Shown: positions 1-8,885, numbered from the stretch's first letter. The stretch: 43,337 nt of DNA from Frankiales bacterium (GCA_025980325.1 JAICXQ010000016.1:1-43337), one strand, 5' to 3'. Made by a program: numbers and translations. Notes: generated by a model not told the origin, from the letters alone.

Positions 1-1608
1 ACCTACTTCAACGTGCCCGGCGGGATCGCCCGTGCCGTCGACGGCGTGTCGCTGACTGTCGAACGCGGCAAGACTCTGGCTATCGTCGGCGAATCCGGCT
101 GCGGCAAGTCGACGACCGCCCGGCTCATGCTCCGGCTGATCGACTCCACCGCCGGCACGATCCGCTTCGACGGCCACGACATCACCAACGCCACCCCGTC
201 GCGGACCACGGAGCTGGGCATCGTGCAGGTGCCCGGCGGCAAGGCGGTCTTCCCGACGCTGACCGTCGCCGAGCACTTCAAGGCGAGCTGCTGGCTCTAC
301 GCACGCCAGGACGCGCGCGAGGTGCGCGAGCGGACCGAGCGGGTGCTCGAGATGTTCCCGCGGGTCAAGGAGCGGTGGAACAACCTCGCCGGCGACCTGT
401 CCGGTGGCGAGCAGCAACAGCTCGCGCTCGGCATGGCCTTCGTCGCGCAGCCGAAGCTGCTCATCATCGACGAGCTGTCGCTCGGCCTCGCACCGGTGAT
501 CGTCGAGCGGTTGCTCGAAGCGGTGCGCGCGATCCACGCCGAAGGCGCGACGATCATCCTCGTCGAGCAGTCGGTCAACGTCGCGCTGACGCTCGCGCAC
601 CGCGCGTACTTCATGGAGAAGGGGCAGGTGCGGTTCACCGGCCCGACGAGCGACCTGCTCGACCGCGACGACGTGCTGCGCTCGGTGTTCCTCGACCGGG
701 CGAACCAGTCGATGGCGCGCGAGGGCGCGCGGACCAAGGAACGCAGCGCCGCGATCGAGGCGGCCGCCCGCCGCCCGGTGCTCGACGTCAACGGGCTGAC
801 CAAGAGCTTCGGCGGCATCAACGCGGTCAGCGACGTCACTTTTACCTTGCACGACAACGAAATTCTCGGCCTGATCGGACCGAACGGCGCCGGCAAGACG
901 ACGATCTTCGACATGATCTCCGGGCACCTGCCGGTCGGCTCCGGGCGGATCACCCTCGACAACCAGGACATCACCGGCTGGGCGCCGGAGAAGCGCGCCG
1001 CGTTCGGGCTCGGCCGCTCGTTCCAGGACGCGAAGATCTTCCCGTCGCTGACCGTCGCGGAGAACATCGCGCTCGGGCTCGAACGCCACATCGAGGTCCG
1101 CGACCACGTGTCCGCGCTGTTCGGCACGCCGGCGATGCGCGAGTCCGAGACCGACGTCGCGTTCACCGTCGACGATTTGATCGAGCTGATGGGGCTCGGC
1201 GCGTTCCGGGACAAGTTCGTCGCCGAGCTCTCGACCGGGTCGCGACGGATCGTCGACCTCGCGATGTCGATCGCGCACGAGCCGACCGTGCTCATCCTCG
1301 ATGAGCCGTCGAGCGGCATCGCACAACGCGAAACCGAAGCGCTCGGCCCGCTGCTGCGGCGGATCCGGGACGAGGCCGGTTGCGCGATGCTCGTCATCGA
1401 ACACGACATGCCGCTGATCACGACGCTGTCCGACTCGATCGTCGCGCTCGACCTCGGCCGCGTCGTCGTACAGGGCCCGCCGCGCGAAGTGCTCGCCGAC
1501 GAGCGGGTCATCGCGGCGTACCTCGGCAACGACCCCATGAGCATCAATCGCAGCAGCGCGACACCAAGCCGGTCGCGTACCGGCAGAACGAAGGCGGGGA
1601 CACGATGA
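1..1608 (+). CDS. Two-domain LIV-type ABC transporter ATPase (LivF-LivG fusion), 5' truncated by window
   Basis: The frame is open from base 1, so the start lies upstream; 535 codons are visible. Two ATP-binding cassettes are present. Domain 1 has Walker [10 protein letters not shown] near residue 30, signature LSGGEQQQ near 134 and a LivF-like body ([22 protein letters not shown]). Domain 2, from about residue 255, has Walker [10 protein letters not shown] near 293, the atypical signature LSTGSRR and H-loop IEHD, as in LivG-type subunits of branched-chain amino acid (HAAT) transporters. It would energise uptake of an amino-acid-like or other organic solute; the permeases and binding protein should lie upstream. 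The extreme N-terminus, including Walker A, reads like OppF/DppF rather than LivF (see findings). Its TGA overlaps the next ATG (ATGA), so the two are probably translationally coupled. Substrate is unknown. Confidence 0.9.
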   Translation, partial: TYFNVPGGIARAVDGVSLTVERGKTLAIVGESGCGKSTTARLMLRLIDSTAGTIRFDGHDITNATPSRTTELGIVQVPGGKAVFPTLTVAEHFKASCWLYARQDAREVRERTERVLEMFPRVKERWNNLAGDLSGGEQQQLALGMAFVAQPKLLIIDELSLGLAPVIVERLLEAVRAIHAEGATIILVEQSVNVALTLAHRAYFMEKGQVRFTGPTSDLLDRDDVLRSVFLDRANQSMAREGARTKERSAAIEAAARRPVLDVNGLTKSFGGINAVSDVTFTLHDNEILGLIGPNGAGKTTIFDMISGHLPVGSGRITLDNQDITGWAPEKRAAFGLGRSFQDAKIFPSLTVAENIALGLERHIEVRDHVSALFGTPAMRESETDVAFTVDDLIELMGLGAFRDKFVAELSTGSRRIVDLAMSIAHEPTVLILDEPSSGIAQRETEALGPLLRRIRDEAGCAMLVIEHDMPLITTLSDSIVALDLGRVVVQGPPREVLADERVIAAYLGNDPMSINRSSATPSRSRTGRTKAGTR

Positions 1609-2774
1609 GCATGCGTCGATGGGTGCTACGGACCGCGCTTGCGGCGACGGTCGCCACGCTCGGACTGGTCACGGCCGGTACGGTGCTGTCGCCGGCCGCC
1701 GCCGACCCGCCGACGAAGGTCGGCTGGTGGACGGTCGGTGGCGGGCAGGCCAACCCGACGCCGGACGTCAACCCGGGCGGCATGCGGGTCGCGGTCGGGC
1801 CACAGGCCGGCATCGTGTCCTACGGCGCGGTCGAGTACTCGATCCCGAGCGACACCACCGGCACGCTCGAACTCGCGGTCACGCAGTCGACGCCGACGCC
1901 GCCGAACGCGCCGGGCGCTCCGGTCACGTTCACGCCGCTGGGCAACATCGTGGCCTGCCCGACCAAGACCGATTCGTGGAAGTCCGGCGACAACCAGGCG
2001 ATCGCGAACGCGCCGGCGTACGACTGCTCGACGTACCACTTCGCCGGCGCGATATCGGCGGACGGCAAGACGATGACGTTCCTCATCGACGGCGCGGCCG
2101 ACCAGACGCCGGGTGCGACCGGCACGTTGAGCCTCGCGATCGTGCCGGTCCAGACGACCGCGCTCTACACCGCCGGGACCGACACCGGCCAGGACGTGAC
2201 GCCGCCGTACTTCGTCGACTTCGACAAGCCGTCCGCGACGTCGCTGACGCTCGACACGTCGTCCGTCGTGCCGCCGCCGCCGGCCTACAACCCGCCGCCG
2301 GCCCCGAGCGGTTCGGGCACCGGTGCGACGACGGGGACGGGTGCGACGACGACGGGCGGCGGGATGGCGGCGCCGCCGGTCACGTTGCCGGCGACCGGAT
2401 CGGTGTCGACGGACACGACGAGCGGGCAGTCTCCGGTCGTCGCCCAGGCGCAGCAGCCGACCCAGAACTACGCCGCGCCGGCCGCCGCGACGACGCCGAC
2501 CGGGATGTCCGAGGACCGGCGGGATCTGTTGCTCGTGCTGCTGATCCTCGTGTTGTTCGGCATCCTCTACACGCAGAACGCGGCCGGCGGCCGGGTGCCG
2601 CGAGTGCTCGCCGGGCCGCGTTCGGCACCGGCCCCGTACCCGGCGGAAGCGAGTGCGGCGGCAAGCGCCGCTACGGGCGCCGCGGCCGTGGCGGCAATGG
2701 CGCCGTTCCTGCCGTCGCGCGGGTTGGGCCGTTTCGCCAAGCCGCGGTCAGGTGCGGCGCGCCCGCTGATCTAG
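1605..2774 (+). CDS. Secreted, membrane-anchored protein coupled to the ABC ATPase
   Basis: 389 residues, start ATG overlapping the previous stop by 4 bases. An N-terminal signal peptide ([10 protein letters not shown], then a hydrophobic stretch ending at AAADP) leads into a roughly 200-residue extracellular domain rich in beta-type sequence with two Cys, then a Pro/Gly/Thr-rich linker, a single hydrophobic segment at about residues 308-323, and an Ala/Pro/Arg-rich C-terminal tail of about 65 residues. I do not recognise the domain. Coupling to a LIV-type ATPase suggests an accessory or substrate-presenting surface component of that transporter (inference). An LPATG string at residues 261-265 is too far from the membrane segment to be a normal sortase signal. 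Confidence 0.8.
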   Translation: MSMRRWVLRTALAATVATLGLVTAGTVLSPAAADPPTKVGWWTVGGGQANPTPDVNPGGMRVAVGPQAGIVSYGAVEYSIPSDTTGTLELAVTQSTPTPPNAPGAPVTFTPLGNIVACPTKTDSWKSGDNQAIANAPAYDCSTYHFAGAISADGKTMTFLIDGAADQTPGATGTLSLAIVPVQTTALYTAGTDTGQDVTPPYFVDFDKPSATSLTLDTSSVVPPPPAYNPPPAPSGSGTGATTGTGATTTGGGMAAPPVTLPATGSVSTDTTSGQSPVVAQAQQPTQNYAAPAAATTPTGMSEDRRDLLLVLLILVLFGILYTQNAAGGRVPRVLAGPRSAPAPYPAEASAAASAATGAAAVAAMAPFLPSRGLGRFAKPRSGAARPLI

Positions 2775-2800
2775 ACCATCCGACGCGAGACGCTCGAACG

Positions 2801-4366
2801 CTAGAGCTGGGCGCGGAGGGCCTTGCGGTCGAGCTTGAACACGCTCGTCAGCGGCAGCGCGTCCACGATGCGGACGTCGCGCGGGTACTTCGCCGCCGAC
2901 AGCCGGCCGCGGGCATACCCGACGACGTCGTCCGCCGTCAGCGACGAGCCGGGCCGCAGTTGCACGAACGCGACCACTTCCTCGCCGAGCTTCGCGTCCT
3001 TCTTGCCGACCACGCCGGCCCCGACGATGTCCGGGTGCTCCAGCAGCGCGTCCTCGATGTCGCGCGGGTAGACGTTGATGCCGCCGCGGATGATGAGGTC
3101 CTTGATCCGGTCGACGACGTAGAGGTACCCGTCGTCGTCGAACCGGCCGATGTCGCCGGTGTGCAGCCACCCGTCGCGCAGCGCGTACGACGTCTCGTCC
3201 GGCGCGTTCCAGTAGCCGGTCATGATGTTCGGCCCGCGCACGCAGATCTCGCCGTCGGCACCCGTTTCCGCCACCGAGCCGTCGGCCGACACGATCCGTA
3301 CGTCGATCAGCGGCGGCGGCTTACCGACGCTGCCGGCGCGCACCATGCCCGGCGGTGACGTCGAGATGATCGCGGCGCTCTCGGTGCAGCCGTAGCCTTC
3401 GCTGATCTCGACGCCGGGCAGCCGTTTGGTGAACTCCTCGCCGACCTCCGGCGCGAGCGGCGCGCCGCCGCTCGCGACCCGGCGCAACGCGGACAGGTCG
3501 TAGTCCTCGATCGGTTGCGCGAGCAGCATCTGGATCATCGACGGGACCAGCGCGCTGATCTCGACCCGGTGCTGCGCGGCCAGCGCCAGCCACCCGACCG
3601 GATCGAACCAGCGCATCAGCACCGACGTGCCGGGCTCGGTCGCGTGCAGTCCCATGACACTGACGGTGAGGCCGTACACGTGCGAGAGCGGCAACGGCAG
3701 CAGCGAGACCGTGGTCGGCGGTTCGTCGCTCGCCTTGCTCGCCGCGGTCGCGGCCCACGCCGCCGACGACAGCGCGTCGTGGCTGAGCATCACACCCTTC
3801 GACCGCCCGGTCGTGCCGCCGGTGTAGAGCAACGCGGCAAGCTCGGTCGACTCGCGCGGGATCAGTTCGCCTTCCGGTGCCGCTTCGAGCTCGGAGAAGT
3901 CCAGCAACGGCAACGAAATCTGGCCCTCATCGACACCTGAAACGTCACCTGCGACGACCACTGCACGCAGCGTCGAGACGCCCGCGCCGGAAGCCAGCAC
4001 CTTCGGCAGGAACTCCGGCGTCGTCACGACGTACGACGCTTCGCTGTCACGCAGGACGTGGCGCAACTCGTCTTCGCTGAGCAGGAAGAGCACCGGCGTC
4101 GTCGCGCCGCCCGCGCGCCAGACGGCGCTGTAGGTCAGCCCGACCTCGGGGCAGTTGGCCATGCATACGACGACGCGCTCGCCCGGCTTGAGCCCCGCGG
4201 ACCGGAAGCCTTCGGCCAGCCGCCGTACCCGGGTCGCGAGCTGCAAACCCGAGAACGAGGCGCCCTCGAAGTGCGTGGTCGACGCGCCGCCGAGACGGTC
4301 CCACGCCAGCTCGGTCAACCGGGCAAGGCTGAGGCCGGTCGGCTCGGTCACCATCGGAGTTCTCAT
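2801..4366 (-). CDS. Acyl-CoA synthetase (AMP-dependent ligase, ANL superfamily)
   Basis: 521 residues. Activates a carboxylic acid to its acyl-CoA through an acyl-AMP intermediate. Visible motifs: the P-loop-like YTGGTTGRSKG near residue 180, GYGCTES near 323, the hinge region YVVDRIKD, and the C-terminal catalytic Lys near residue 511 (TSVFKLDRK in place of the common TGK). The reading frame continues much farther upstream, but the ATG at 4366 overlaps the TetR stop as ATGA, which decides the start; a second in-frame ATG lies 12 bases downstream. It is the second gene of the TetR operon, facing away from the hydrolase and BVMO genes. This suggests it activates acids released by that pathway (inference). 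Confidence 0.9.
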   Translation of the reverse strand: MRTPMVTEPTGLSLARLTELAWDRLGGASTTHFEGASFSGLQLATRVRRLAEGFRSAGLKPGERVVVCMANCPEVGLTYSAVWRAGGATTPVLFLLSEDELRHVLRDSEASYVVTTPEFLPKVLASGAGVSTLRAVVVAGDVSGVDEGQISLPLLDFSELEAAPEGELIPRESTELAALLYTGGTTGRSKGVMLSHDALSSAAWAATAASKASDEPPTTVSLLPLPLSHVYGLTVSVMGLHATEPGTSVLMRWFDPVGWLALAAQHRVEISALVPSMIQMLLAQPIEDYDLSALRRVASGGAPLAPEVGEEFTKRLPGVEISEGYGCTESAAIISTSPPGMVRAGSVGKPPPLIDVRIVSADGSVAETGADGEICVRGPNIMTGYWNAPDETSYALRDGWLHTGDIGRFDDDGYLYVVDRIKDLIIRGGINVYPRDIEDALLEHPDIVGAGVVGKKDAKLGEEVVAFVQLRPGSSLTADDVVGYARGRLSAAKYPRDVRIVDALPLTSVFKLDRKALRAQL

Positions 4367-4977
4367 GCCGTCAGTCTCCGTACGGTCAGCTCGACGGCGG
4401 CCCGCGCGGCCGGTACGTCGAGGCCTTGTTCGTCGCGCAGGCATTCCCACGCGGGCCATCCGGTGGCGAGTTGCAGCGCCGACAGCAACGCCGCCGGTGC
4501 CGGCGCGGCGGCGATCTCGCCCGCGAACAACCGCGCCAGTTGCTGGCGGCCGAGCCGCACCATGCGGTCGCGGTTGATCCGGATCTGCGGCGAGAACGGC
4601 GCCTTGAGCCGCGCCGCCCGCCACACCGGCGCCATCTCCTCGTACATCCGCGACCGCTGGTCGATCAGCTGGTCGATCCGCCCGGCCAGCGGCAGCTCCG
4701 GATCGATCGGTGTCACGAACGTCATCGCGATCTCGAGATCGCGCCGGCCCGCCTCGGCCAGCAGTGTCTCGAGATCGTCGAAGTGCTGCCAGACCGTGCG
4801 GACCGAGACGCCGGCCCGCTCGGCCACCCGCGGCGCGGTCGGCAGCAGGTCGCCCTCGTGGTGCAGGCTGCGCAAGGCGTCGACGATGGCGCGCCGGGTG
4901 CGGGCCGACCGCGCCAGCCGGCCGTCGACGATCGGCGGCGCCGCGGGGTGACTTTGCGCACTCTGAATTGACGCCAT
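4363..4977 (-). CDS. TetR/AcrR-family transcriptional regulator
   Basis: 204 residues. The N-terminal TetR helix-turn-helix is clear: RRAIVDALRSLHHEGD, then PTAPRVAERAGVSVRTVWQHF, at roughly residues 28-70. The C-terminal half should be the ligand-binding and dimer domain and is not family-diagnostic. The ATG at 4977 has no clear ribosome-binding site, and the sequence just upstream overlaps an inverted repeat that may be its own operator. It is divergent from the hydrolase/BVMO pair and overlaps the acyl-CoA ligase by 4 bases. It probably represses both directions and is relieved by a pathway intermediate such as an acyl-CoA (inference). Confidence 0.88.
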   Translation of the reverse strand: MASIQSAQSHPAAPPIVDGRLARSARTRRAIVDALRSLHHEGDLLPTAPRVAERAGVSVRTVWQHFDDLETLLAEAGRRDLEIAMTFVTPIDPELPLAGRIDQLIDQRSRMYEEMAPVWRAARLKAPFSPQIRINRDRMVRLGRQQLARLFAGEIAAAPAPAALLSALQLATGWPAWECLRDEQGLDVPAARAAVELTVRRLTA

Positions 4978-5013
4978 TCGAGATTGATAGCACTCTGCGT
5001 GCAATCTTCGAAA
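4976..5013. promoter_or_regulatory. Inverted repeat in TetR/hydrolase divergent promoter, candidate operator
   Basis: TTCGAGATTG (from 4977) faces CAATCTTCGAA (5002-5012), an interrupted inverted repeat with one inserted base and a spacer of about 15. An inner GCAC/GTGC pair lies at 4990-5002, and GCACTCTG occurs twice (4958-4965 and 4990-4997). The arms overlap the start of the TetR gene. TetR proteins typically bind such repeats in divergent spacers, but which half-sites are real cannot be decided from one copy. Confidence 0.5.
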
Positions 5014-5041
5014 GGCCGGTTCGCATCCCCTGGAGGGCCTC

Positions 5042-5980
5042 ATGTCCTGGCCGGACGCGCGGACGCTGCGCTGGACCCCGACGCTGCGGGTGCCCGCGGA
5101 CGACGGGACCGAGATCGCGGTCGAGATCCTCGGTGACGGCCACCCCGGCCCGACGCTCGTGTTCACCCACGGCTGGACGTTCTCCAGCCGGTCCTGGCAC
5201 TACCAGCGCATGCTCGCCGAGCGCTACCGGCTCGTGCTCATGGACCATCGCGACCACGGCGAGTCCGGCCGCGGGCCGCGCGAGCACCGCACCGTCGACC
5301 AGGTCGGCCGCGACCTGTACGCCGTCCTGCGGGCGACCTGCGCGGGCCGCGATGTCGTCCTGATCGGGCACTCGATGGGCGGGATGACGATCATGGCGCT
5401 CGCGGCCGAGCATCCGGAGCTGTTCGGGCCGACCGTCCGAGCGGTCGCGCTGGTGGACACCAGCGCCGCCCGCGACCGGGCGGACGCGTTCGGCCTGCGC
5501 GGCCCGTTCGCGACGCTGTTCACGAAGAACTGGGCGACCGAGCTGGCCCTCATGGCGTCCGACCCGGCCCGCGCGGAACGCCGCCGCCGGTCGGGGTCGC
5601 GCGTGTCGGTCGCGGTCAGCCGCTTCCTCAACTTCGGGGTCAAGCCGGATCGGCGGCTGACCCGCTTCACCGAGGCGATGTCCGCGGCCACGCCGGCGGA
5701 GGTCGTCGGCGACTTCTGGCTGACCCTCGACACCCACGACAAGCTCGCCGCGCTGGCGACGATCGGCACCGTGCCGACCCTTGTCGTCGTGGGTGACCGC
5801 GACCGGCTGACACCGCCCGCACACGCCCGCGCGATCGCCGCCGCCGTACCCGGCGCGAGGCTGCTCGAAGTCCGCGGCGCGGGGCACGTACCGATGCTCG
5901 AACAACCCGAGGTCGTCAACGCCGCGCTGCGCGAACTCGTCGAGTCGGTCGTCAGCACACGCGAGCAGGTCCGGTCGTGA
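5042..5980 (+). CDS. Alpha/beta hydrolase (esterase/lactonase type)
   Basis: 312 residues with a GGAGG ribosome-binding site upstream of ATG. Alpha/beta-hydrolase features: oxyanion segment FTHGWTF, nucleophile elbow GHSMGG with Ser near residue 111, acid-bearing loop VGDRDRLTPP and catalytic His in GAGHVPMLEQP. The TGA overlaps the BVMO start as GTGA, so the two are coupled. In Baeyer-Villiger pathways an esterase or lactonase opens the ester product of the monooxygenase, and this arrangement fits that role. Substrate specificity is not readable. Confidence 0.9.
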   Translation: MSWPDARTLRWTPTLRVPADDGTEIAVEILGDGHPGPTLVFTHGWTFSSRSWHYQRMLAERYRLVLMDHRDHGESGRGPREHRTVDQVGRDLYAVLRATCAGRDVVLIGHSMGGMTIMALAAEHPELFGPTVRAVALVDTSAARDRADAFGLRGPFATLFTKNWATELALMASDPARAERRRRSGSRVSVAVSRFLNFGVKPDRRLTRFTEAMSAATPAEVVGDFWLTLDTHDKLAALATIGTVPTLVVVGDRDRLTPPAHARAIAAAVPGARLLEVRGAGHVPMLEQPEVVNAALRELVESVVSTREQVRS

Positions 5981-7476
5981 CCGATTTGGGCCACCACAGC
6001 GTCGTCGTGATCGGCGCCGGTTTCGGCGGCATCGGCGCGTCCATCCGGCTGGCCGAGGCGGGCATCGAGCACGTCATCCTGGAGAAGGCGGGCGACGTCG
6101 GCGGCACCTGGTGGGCGAACCGCTACCCCGGATGTCGTTGCGACGTGCCCTCGCACCTCTACTCGTTCTCGTTCGCGCTCAACCCCGACTGGTCGGACAC
6201 GTATTCGCTGCAGCCCGAGATCCACCGCTACCTGCGCCGCGTCGCGGACGAGTACGGCGTCGTCGAACGGGTGCGGTTCAACACCGAGGTGACGGCGGCC
6301 CGCTGGGACGACGGTGCCAAGTGCTGGCGCATCGACACGAGCGCCGGACCGATCTCGGCCGACGCGCTGATCTCCGCGCACGGCTTCCTGTCCGAACCCG
6401 CCGTCCCGCACTTCCCCGGCATCGAGTCGTTCACCGGGCAAGTCATGCACTCGGCCGAGTGGGATCCGTCGTACGACGTCGGTGGCAAGCGGGTCGGCGT
6501 CATCGGCACCGGCGCGTCGGCGGTGCAGCTCGTGCCGATCGTGCAGCGACAAGCGAAGCAGCTCTACGTGTTCCAGCGCACCGCCGCGTGGATCCTGCCG
6601 CACCGCGGTCGCGCGATCCGGCCGTGGGAGCGCGCTGCTTATCGGCGCGTGCCGGCACTGCAGCGGCTGGTGCGGCAACTCGTCTACCTGCGCAACGAGT
6701 TCCTGATCCTGCCGGCGTTGTTGCACGGCAAGCGGCTCGACCTCATCCGCAAGATGGCGCTCGATCATCTGACCGCGCAGGTGACGGATCCGCAGTTGCG
6801 GGAGAAGTTGACGCCGACGTTCGCGCCCGGGTGCAAGCGGTTGACGCCGACGAACGACTACCTGCCGGCGATCGCGGCGGCGAACACCGAACTCGTCACC
6901 GACGGGATCAAGGAGTTGCGCGGCGACGAGATCGTCACCGTCGACGGGGTCGCGCGCCGGCTCGACGTACTCGTCCTCGCGACCGGATTCCGGGTCACCG
7001 ACAACACGTTCCCGGCGCGCGTCGTCGGGCGCAGCGGTCGCACGCTGCGGGAGGTGTGGGACGACGGCAGCATGGGCGGTTACAACGGCACGACGTTCGC
7101 CGGGTTCCCGAACCTGTTCATGCTCGCGGGTCCGAACACCGGCATCGGCCACACGTCGCTGGTCTACATGATCGAGGCACAGTTGCCCTACATCGTGGGC
7201 GCGTTGCGGCACATGCGCGACAACGGCGTGGTCGCGCTCGACGTTCGCCCGGACGTGCAGGCGGCGTACAACGAGATGATCCAGCGCAAGCTGCGGCTGT
7301 CGGTGTGGAACACCGGCGGTTGCTCGAGTTGGTACCTCGACAAGCTCGGCCGCAACTCGACCATCTGGCCGGACTACACGTTCAACTTCGCCAAGCGACT
7401 CAAGCGATTCGACGTCGAGTCGTACTACCAGGAAATCGCACCGAGCAAGGCGCGGGCCGACCTGGTCTACGGCTAG
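5977..7476 (+). CDS. Flavin-dependent Baeyer-Villiger-type monooxygenase
   Basis: 499 residues, GTG start overlapping the hydrolase stop. FAD-binding GAGFGG at residues 13-18, the GGTWWANRYPG segment typical of this family, the BVMO fingerprint FxGxxxHxxxW as FTGQVMHSAEW at about 152-162, the second (NADPH) Rossmann motif GTGAS near 177, and a late ATGF. The family inserts oxygen next to a ketone using NADPH, FAD and O2, giving an ester or lactone. Paired with a hydrolase and, divergently, an acyl-CoA ligase, it likely starts degradation of a cyclic or long-chain ketone (inference). Length is in the usual range. The stop abuts the stop of the converging downstream gene. Confidence 0.92.
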   Translation: MTDLGHHSVVVIGAGFGGIGASIRLAEAGIEHVILEKAGDVGGTWWANRYPGCRCDVPSHLYSFSFALNPDWSDTYSLQPEIHRYLRRVADEYGVVERVRFNTEVTAARWDDGAKCWRIDTSAGPISADALISAHGFLSEPAVPHFPGIESFTGQVMHSAEWDPSYDVGGKRVGVIGTGASAVQLVPIVQRQAKQLYVFQRTAAWILPHRGRAIRPWERAAYRRVPALQRLVRQLVYLRNEFLILPALLHGKRLDLIRKMALDHLTAQVTDPQLREKLTPTFAPGCKRLTPTNDYLPAIAAANTELVTDGIKELRGDEIVTVDGVARRLDVLVLATGFRVTDNTFPARVVGRSGRTLREVWDDGSMGGYNGTTFAGFPNLFMLAGPNTGIGHTSLVYMIEAQLPYIVGALRHMRDNGVVALDVRPDVQAAYNEMIQRKLRLSVWNTGGCSSWYLDKLGRNSTIWPDYTFNFAKRLKRFDVESYYQEIAPSKARADLVYG

Positions 7477-7902
7477 CTACGTCGCGGGCGGCCCGGAGAC
7501 CTCGCGCAACCGGTGCGCCATGCCGGCGAGCAACTTGCGCGCGAGCGCCGGCGATTCGTCCACGGCGGCGTAGAACTCGCGGCTGCCGAGCAGCACCGCC
7601 GCGGTGTCGCGCAGTGCCGTGACGGTCGCCGTTCGCGGGCCGGGGTCGAGCAGTGCGAGCTCGCCCGCGTACGCACCGGGGCCGAGCTTCGCGACCGTCG
7701 TGTTGCCGGTCGTCACACCCACCTCGCCGTCGACGATGACGAAGAACTCCTGGCCGGGCTGGCCCTCGACCATCAGCGTGTCACCGGCGGCGAACTCGAC
7801 GATCTCGGCGTGCTTCGCGAGCCGGTCGAGCTCCTTGTCGCTGCACGCGGCGAACAACGGCACCCGCCCGAGCAACTGCTGCCGGTCGCGCTTCCCACTC
7901 AT
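7477..7902 (-). CDS. Cyclic-nucleotide-binding domain protein
   Basis: 141 residues, essentially one CNMP-binding (CAP_ED) beta-roll: LGRVPLFAACSDKELDRLA, EGQPGQEFFVIVDGEV, GELALLDPGPRTATVTAL. The phosphate-binding cassette is recognisable from GELALLD through the Arg of PRTATV. There is no DNA-binding or catalytic domain, so it is a stand-alone sensor or partner subunit. The ATG has GGAGG 7 bases upstream. The frame continues upstream with a repeated Gly-Pro-Asp-Glu-Leu pattern, so a longer form is possible but less likely. Ligand (cAMP or other) is unknown. Confidence 0.85.
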   Translation of the reverse strand: MSGKRDRQQLLGRVPLFAACSDKELDRLAKHAEIVEFAAGDTLMVEGQPGQEFFVIVDGEVGVTTGNTTVAKLGPGAYAGELALLDPGPRTATVTALRDTAAVLLGSREFYAAVDESPALARKLLAGMAHRLREVSGPPAT

Positions 7903-7910
7903 GCCCGCCT

Positions 7911-7935
7911 CCAGTTCGTCCGGCCCCAGTTCGTC
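7911..7935. repeat. Short direct repeat in 5' leader of the CNMP-binding gene
   Basis: CCAGTTCGTC occurs at 7911-7920 and again at 7926-7935, in phase at 15 bases, with a weaker third copy near 7947. On the gene's strand it immediately precedes the start. It may be a small in-frame duplication or a binding site. Confidence 0.35.
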
Positions 7936-8025
7936 GGGCCCGGGCTCAGTCTCGTCCGCCGCGCCGGGCGCTGTCGACCCGTAGAGGCAAGCAATGGCGC
8001 AGATCACACCGATCCGGGCATCACG

Positions 8026-8031
8026 TATCGT
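8026..8031 (+). promoter_or_regulatory. -10 element TATCGT, leaderless start at 8038
   Basis: TATCGT ends 6 bases before the ATG, the spacing expected when transcription begins on the start codon. No ribosome-binding site is present. It serves the 8038-10560 unit. Confidence 0.6.
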
Positions 8032-8037
8032 CCGCCC

Positions 8038-8880
8038 ATGACGACCGAAGCGCCCCCGCGTACGCCGGCCCGCGCCGCCCACCGCGTGCTCGAGCAGATC
8101 CACACTCTCGTCTACTTCGTGCCGGAGGCGGCCGAACGCTACGCCGCGGCCGGCGTCACCGGCGGCATGGCCGGCTACTTCGCCAGCCGCTCGGCGCCGC
8201 TCGGGGTCGTGCCGGCCGACGTCGTCATCGCGACGTTCTACAACTTCGCGCCAAGCCGGGTGCGCAAGGCAATTCCCTCGGTGTGGGAGGCCGCGACCCC
8301 GCAAGCGGTTCTCGACGCGCGGCTCGCCACCGCGGACGCCGCGTTGAAGCGGCTGCTCGGCGACGCCGTCGACTCCGACGAGCTGGCCGAGGCGGCCGCG
8401 CTCGCGCGCGAGGCCACCACCGCTGCGGACATCGTCGGCCGGCCGCTTTACGCCGCGCACGCCGCGTTGCCGTGGCCGGAGCCGGCGCACCTGCAGCTCT
8501 GGCACGCCGCGACGTTGCTGCGCGAACATCGCGGCGACGGGCACATCGCCGCGCTCGTCCTCGCCGGCCTGTCCGGCGGCGAAGCGGTCGTGAGTTACCT
8601 CGCCACCGGCAAGTCGATGCCGGAAGACCTGCTGCGGACCACCCGCGGCTACAGCGAGGACGAGTGGGCCGCGCTCAAGCAACAGTTGCGGGACAAGGGG
8701 TTGTTCACCGACGACGACCGGTTCACCGCGGCCGGCCAGCAACAGCGCGACGAGATCGAGGCGCGCACCGACGCGGCCGCCGCGGCGCCGTACGACCACC
8801 TCGGCGCCGAGCGCACCGAGCGGCTGACCGAACTCGTCCGGCCGTGGGCCCGGTCGATCACCAAGCAGATCTTCGGCTGA
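8038..8880 (+). CDS. SCO6745-like protein (SalK-type, predicted winged-helix fold)
   Basis: 280 residues. Resembles an actinobacterial family annotated as SCO6745/SalK-like: N-terminal RVLEQIHTLVYFVPEAAERY, then GYFASRSAPLG, FYNFAPSRV, and a C-terminal helical part with SGGEAVVSYLATG. The function is not established, although members are predicted to carry a winged-helix-like fold. The ATG is chosen because TATCGT sits exactly 6 bases upstream, giving a leaderless mRNA. The next gene, an SDR oxidoreductase, begins 5 bases after the stop, so the two are co-transcribed. Confidence 0.8.
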   Translation: MTTEAPPRTPARAAHRVLEQIHTLVYFVPEAAERYAAAGVTGGMAGYFASRSAPLGVVPADVVIATFYNFAPSRVRKAIPSVWEAATPQAVLDARLATADAALKRLLGDAVDSDELAEAAALAREATTAADIVGRPLYAAHAALPWPEPAHLQLWHAATLLREHRGDGHIAALVLAGLSGGEAVVSYLATGKSMPEDLLRTTRGYSEDEWAALKQQLRDKGLFTDDDRFTAAGQQQRDEIEARTDAAAAAPYDHLGAERTERLTELVRPWARSITKQIFG

Positions 8881-8885
8881 CGGCG

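Noticed and set aside
2385-2399. LPATG string in the secreted protein, as a sortase signal
   Set aside because: It lies about 45 residues before the membrane helix and is followed by a long linker and a long inner tail, unlike a sortase signal.
5224-7212. Long minus-strand frame opposite the BVMO and hydrolase genes
   Set aside because: It is antisense to two well-supported enzymes, rich in Arg/Ala/Asp as expected for a GC-rich shadow, and has no recognisable domain.
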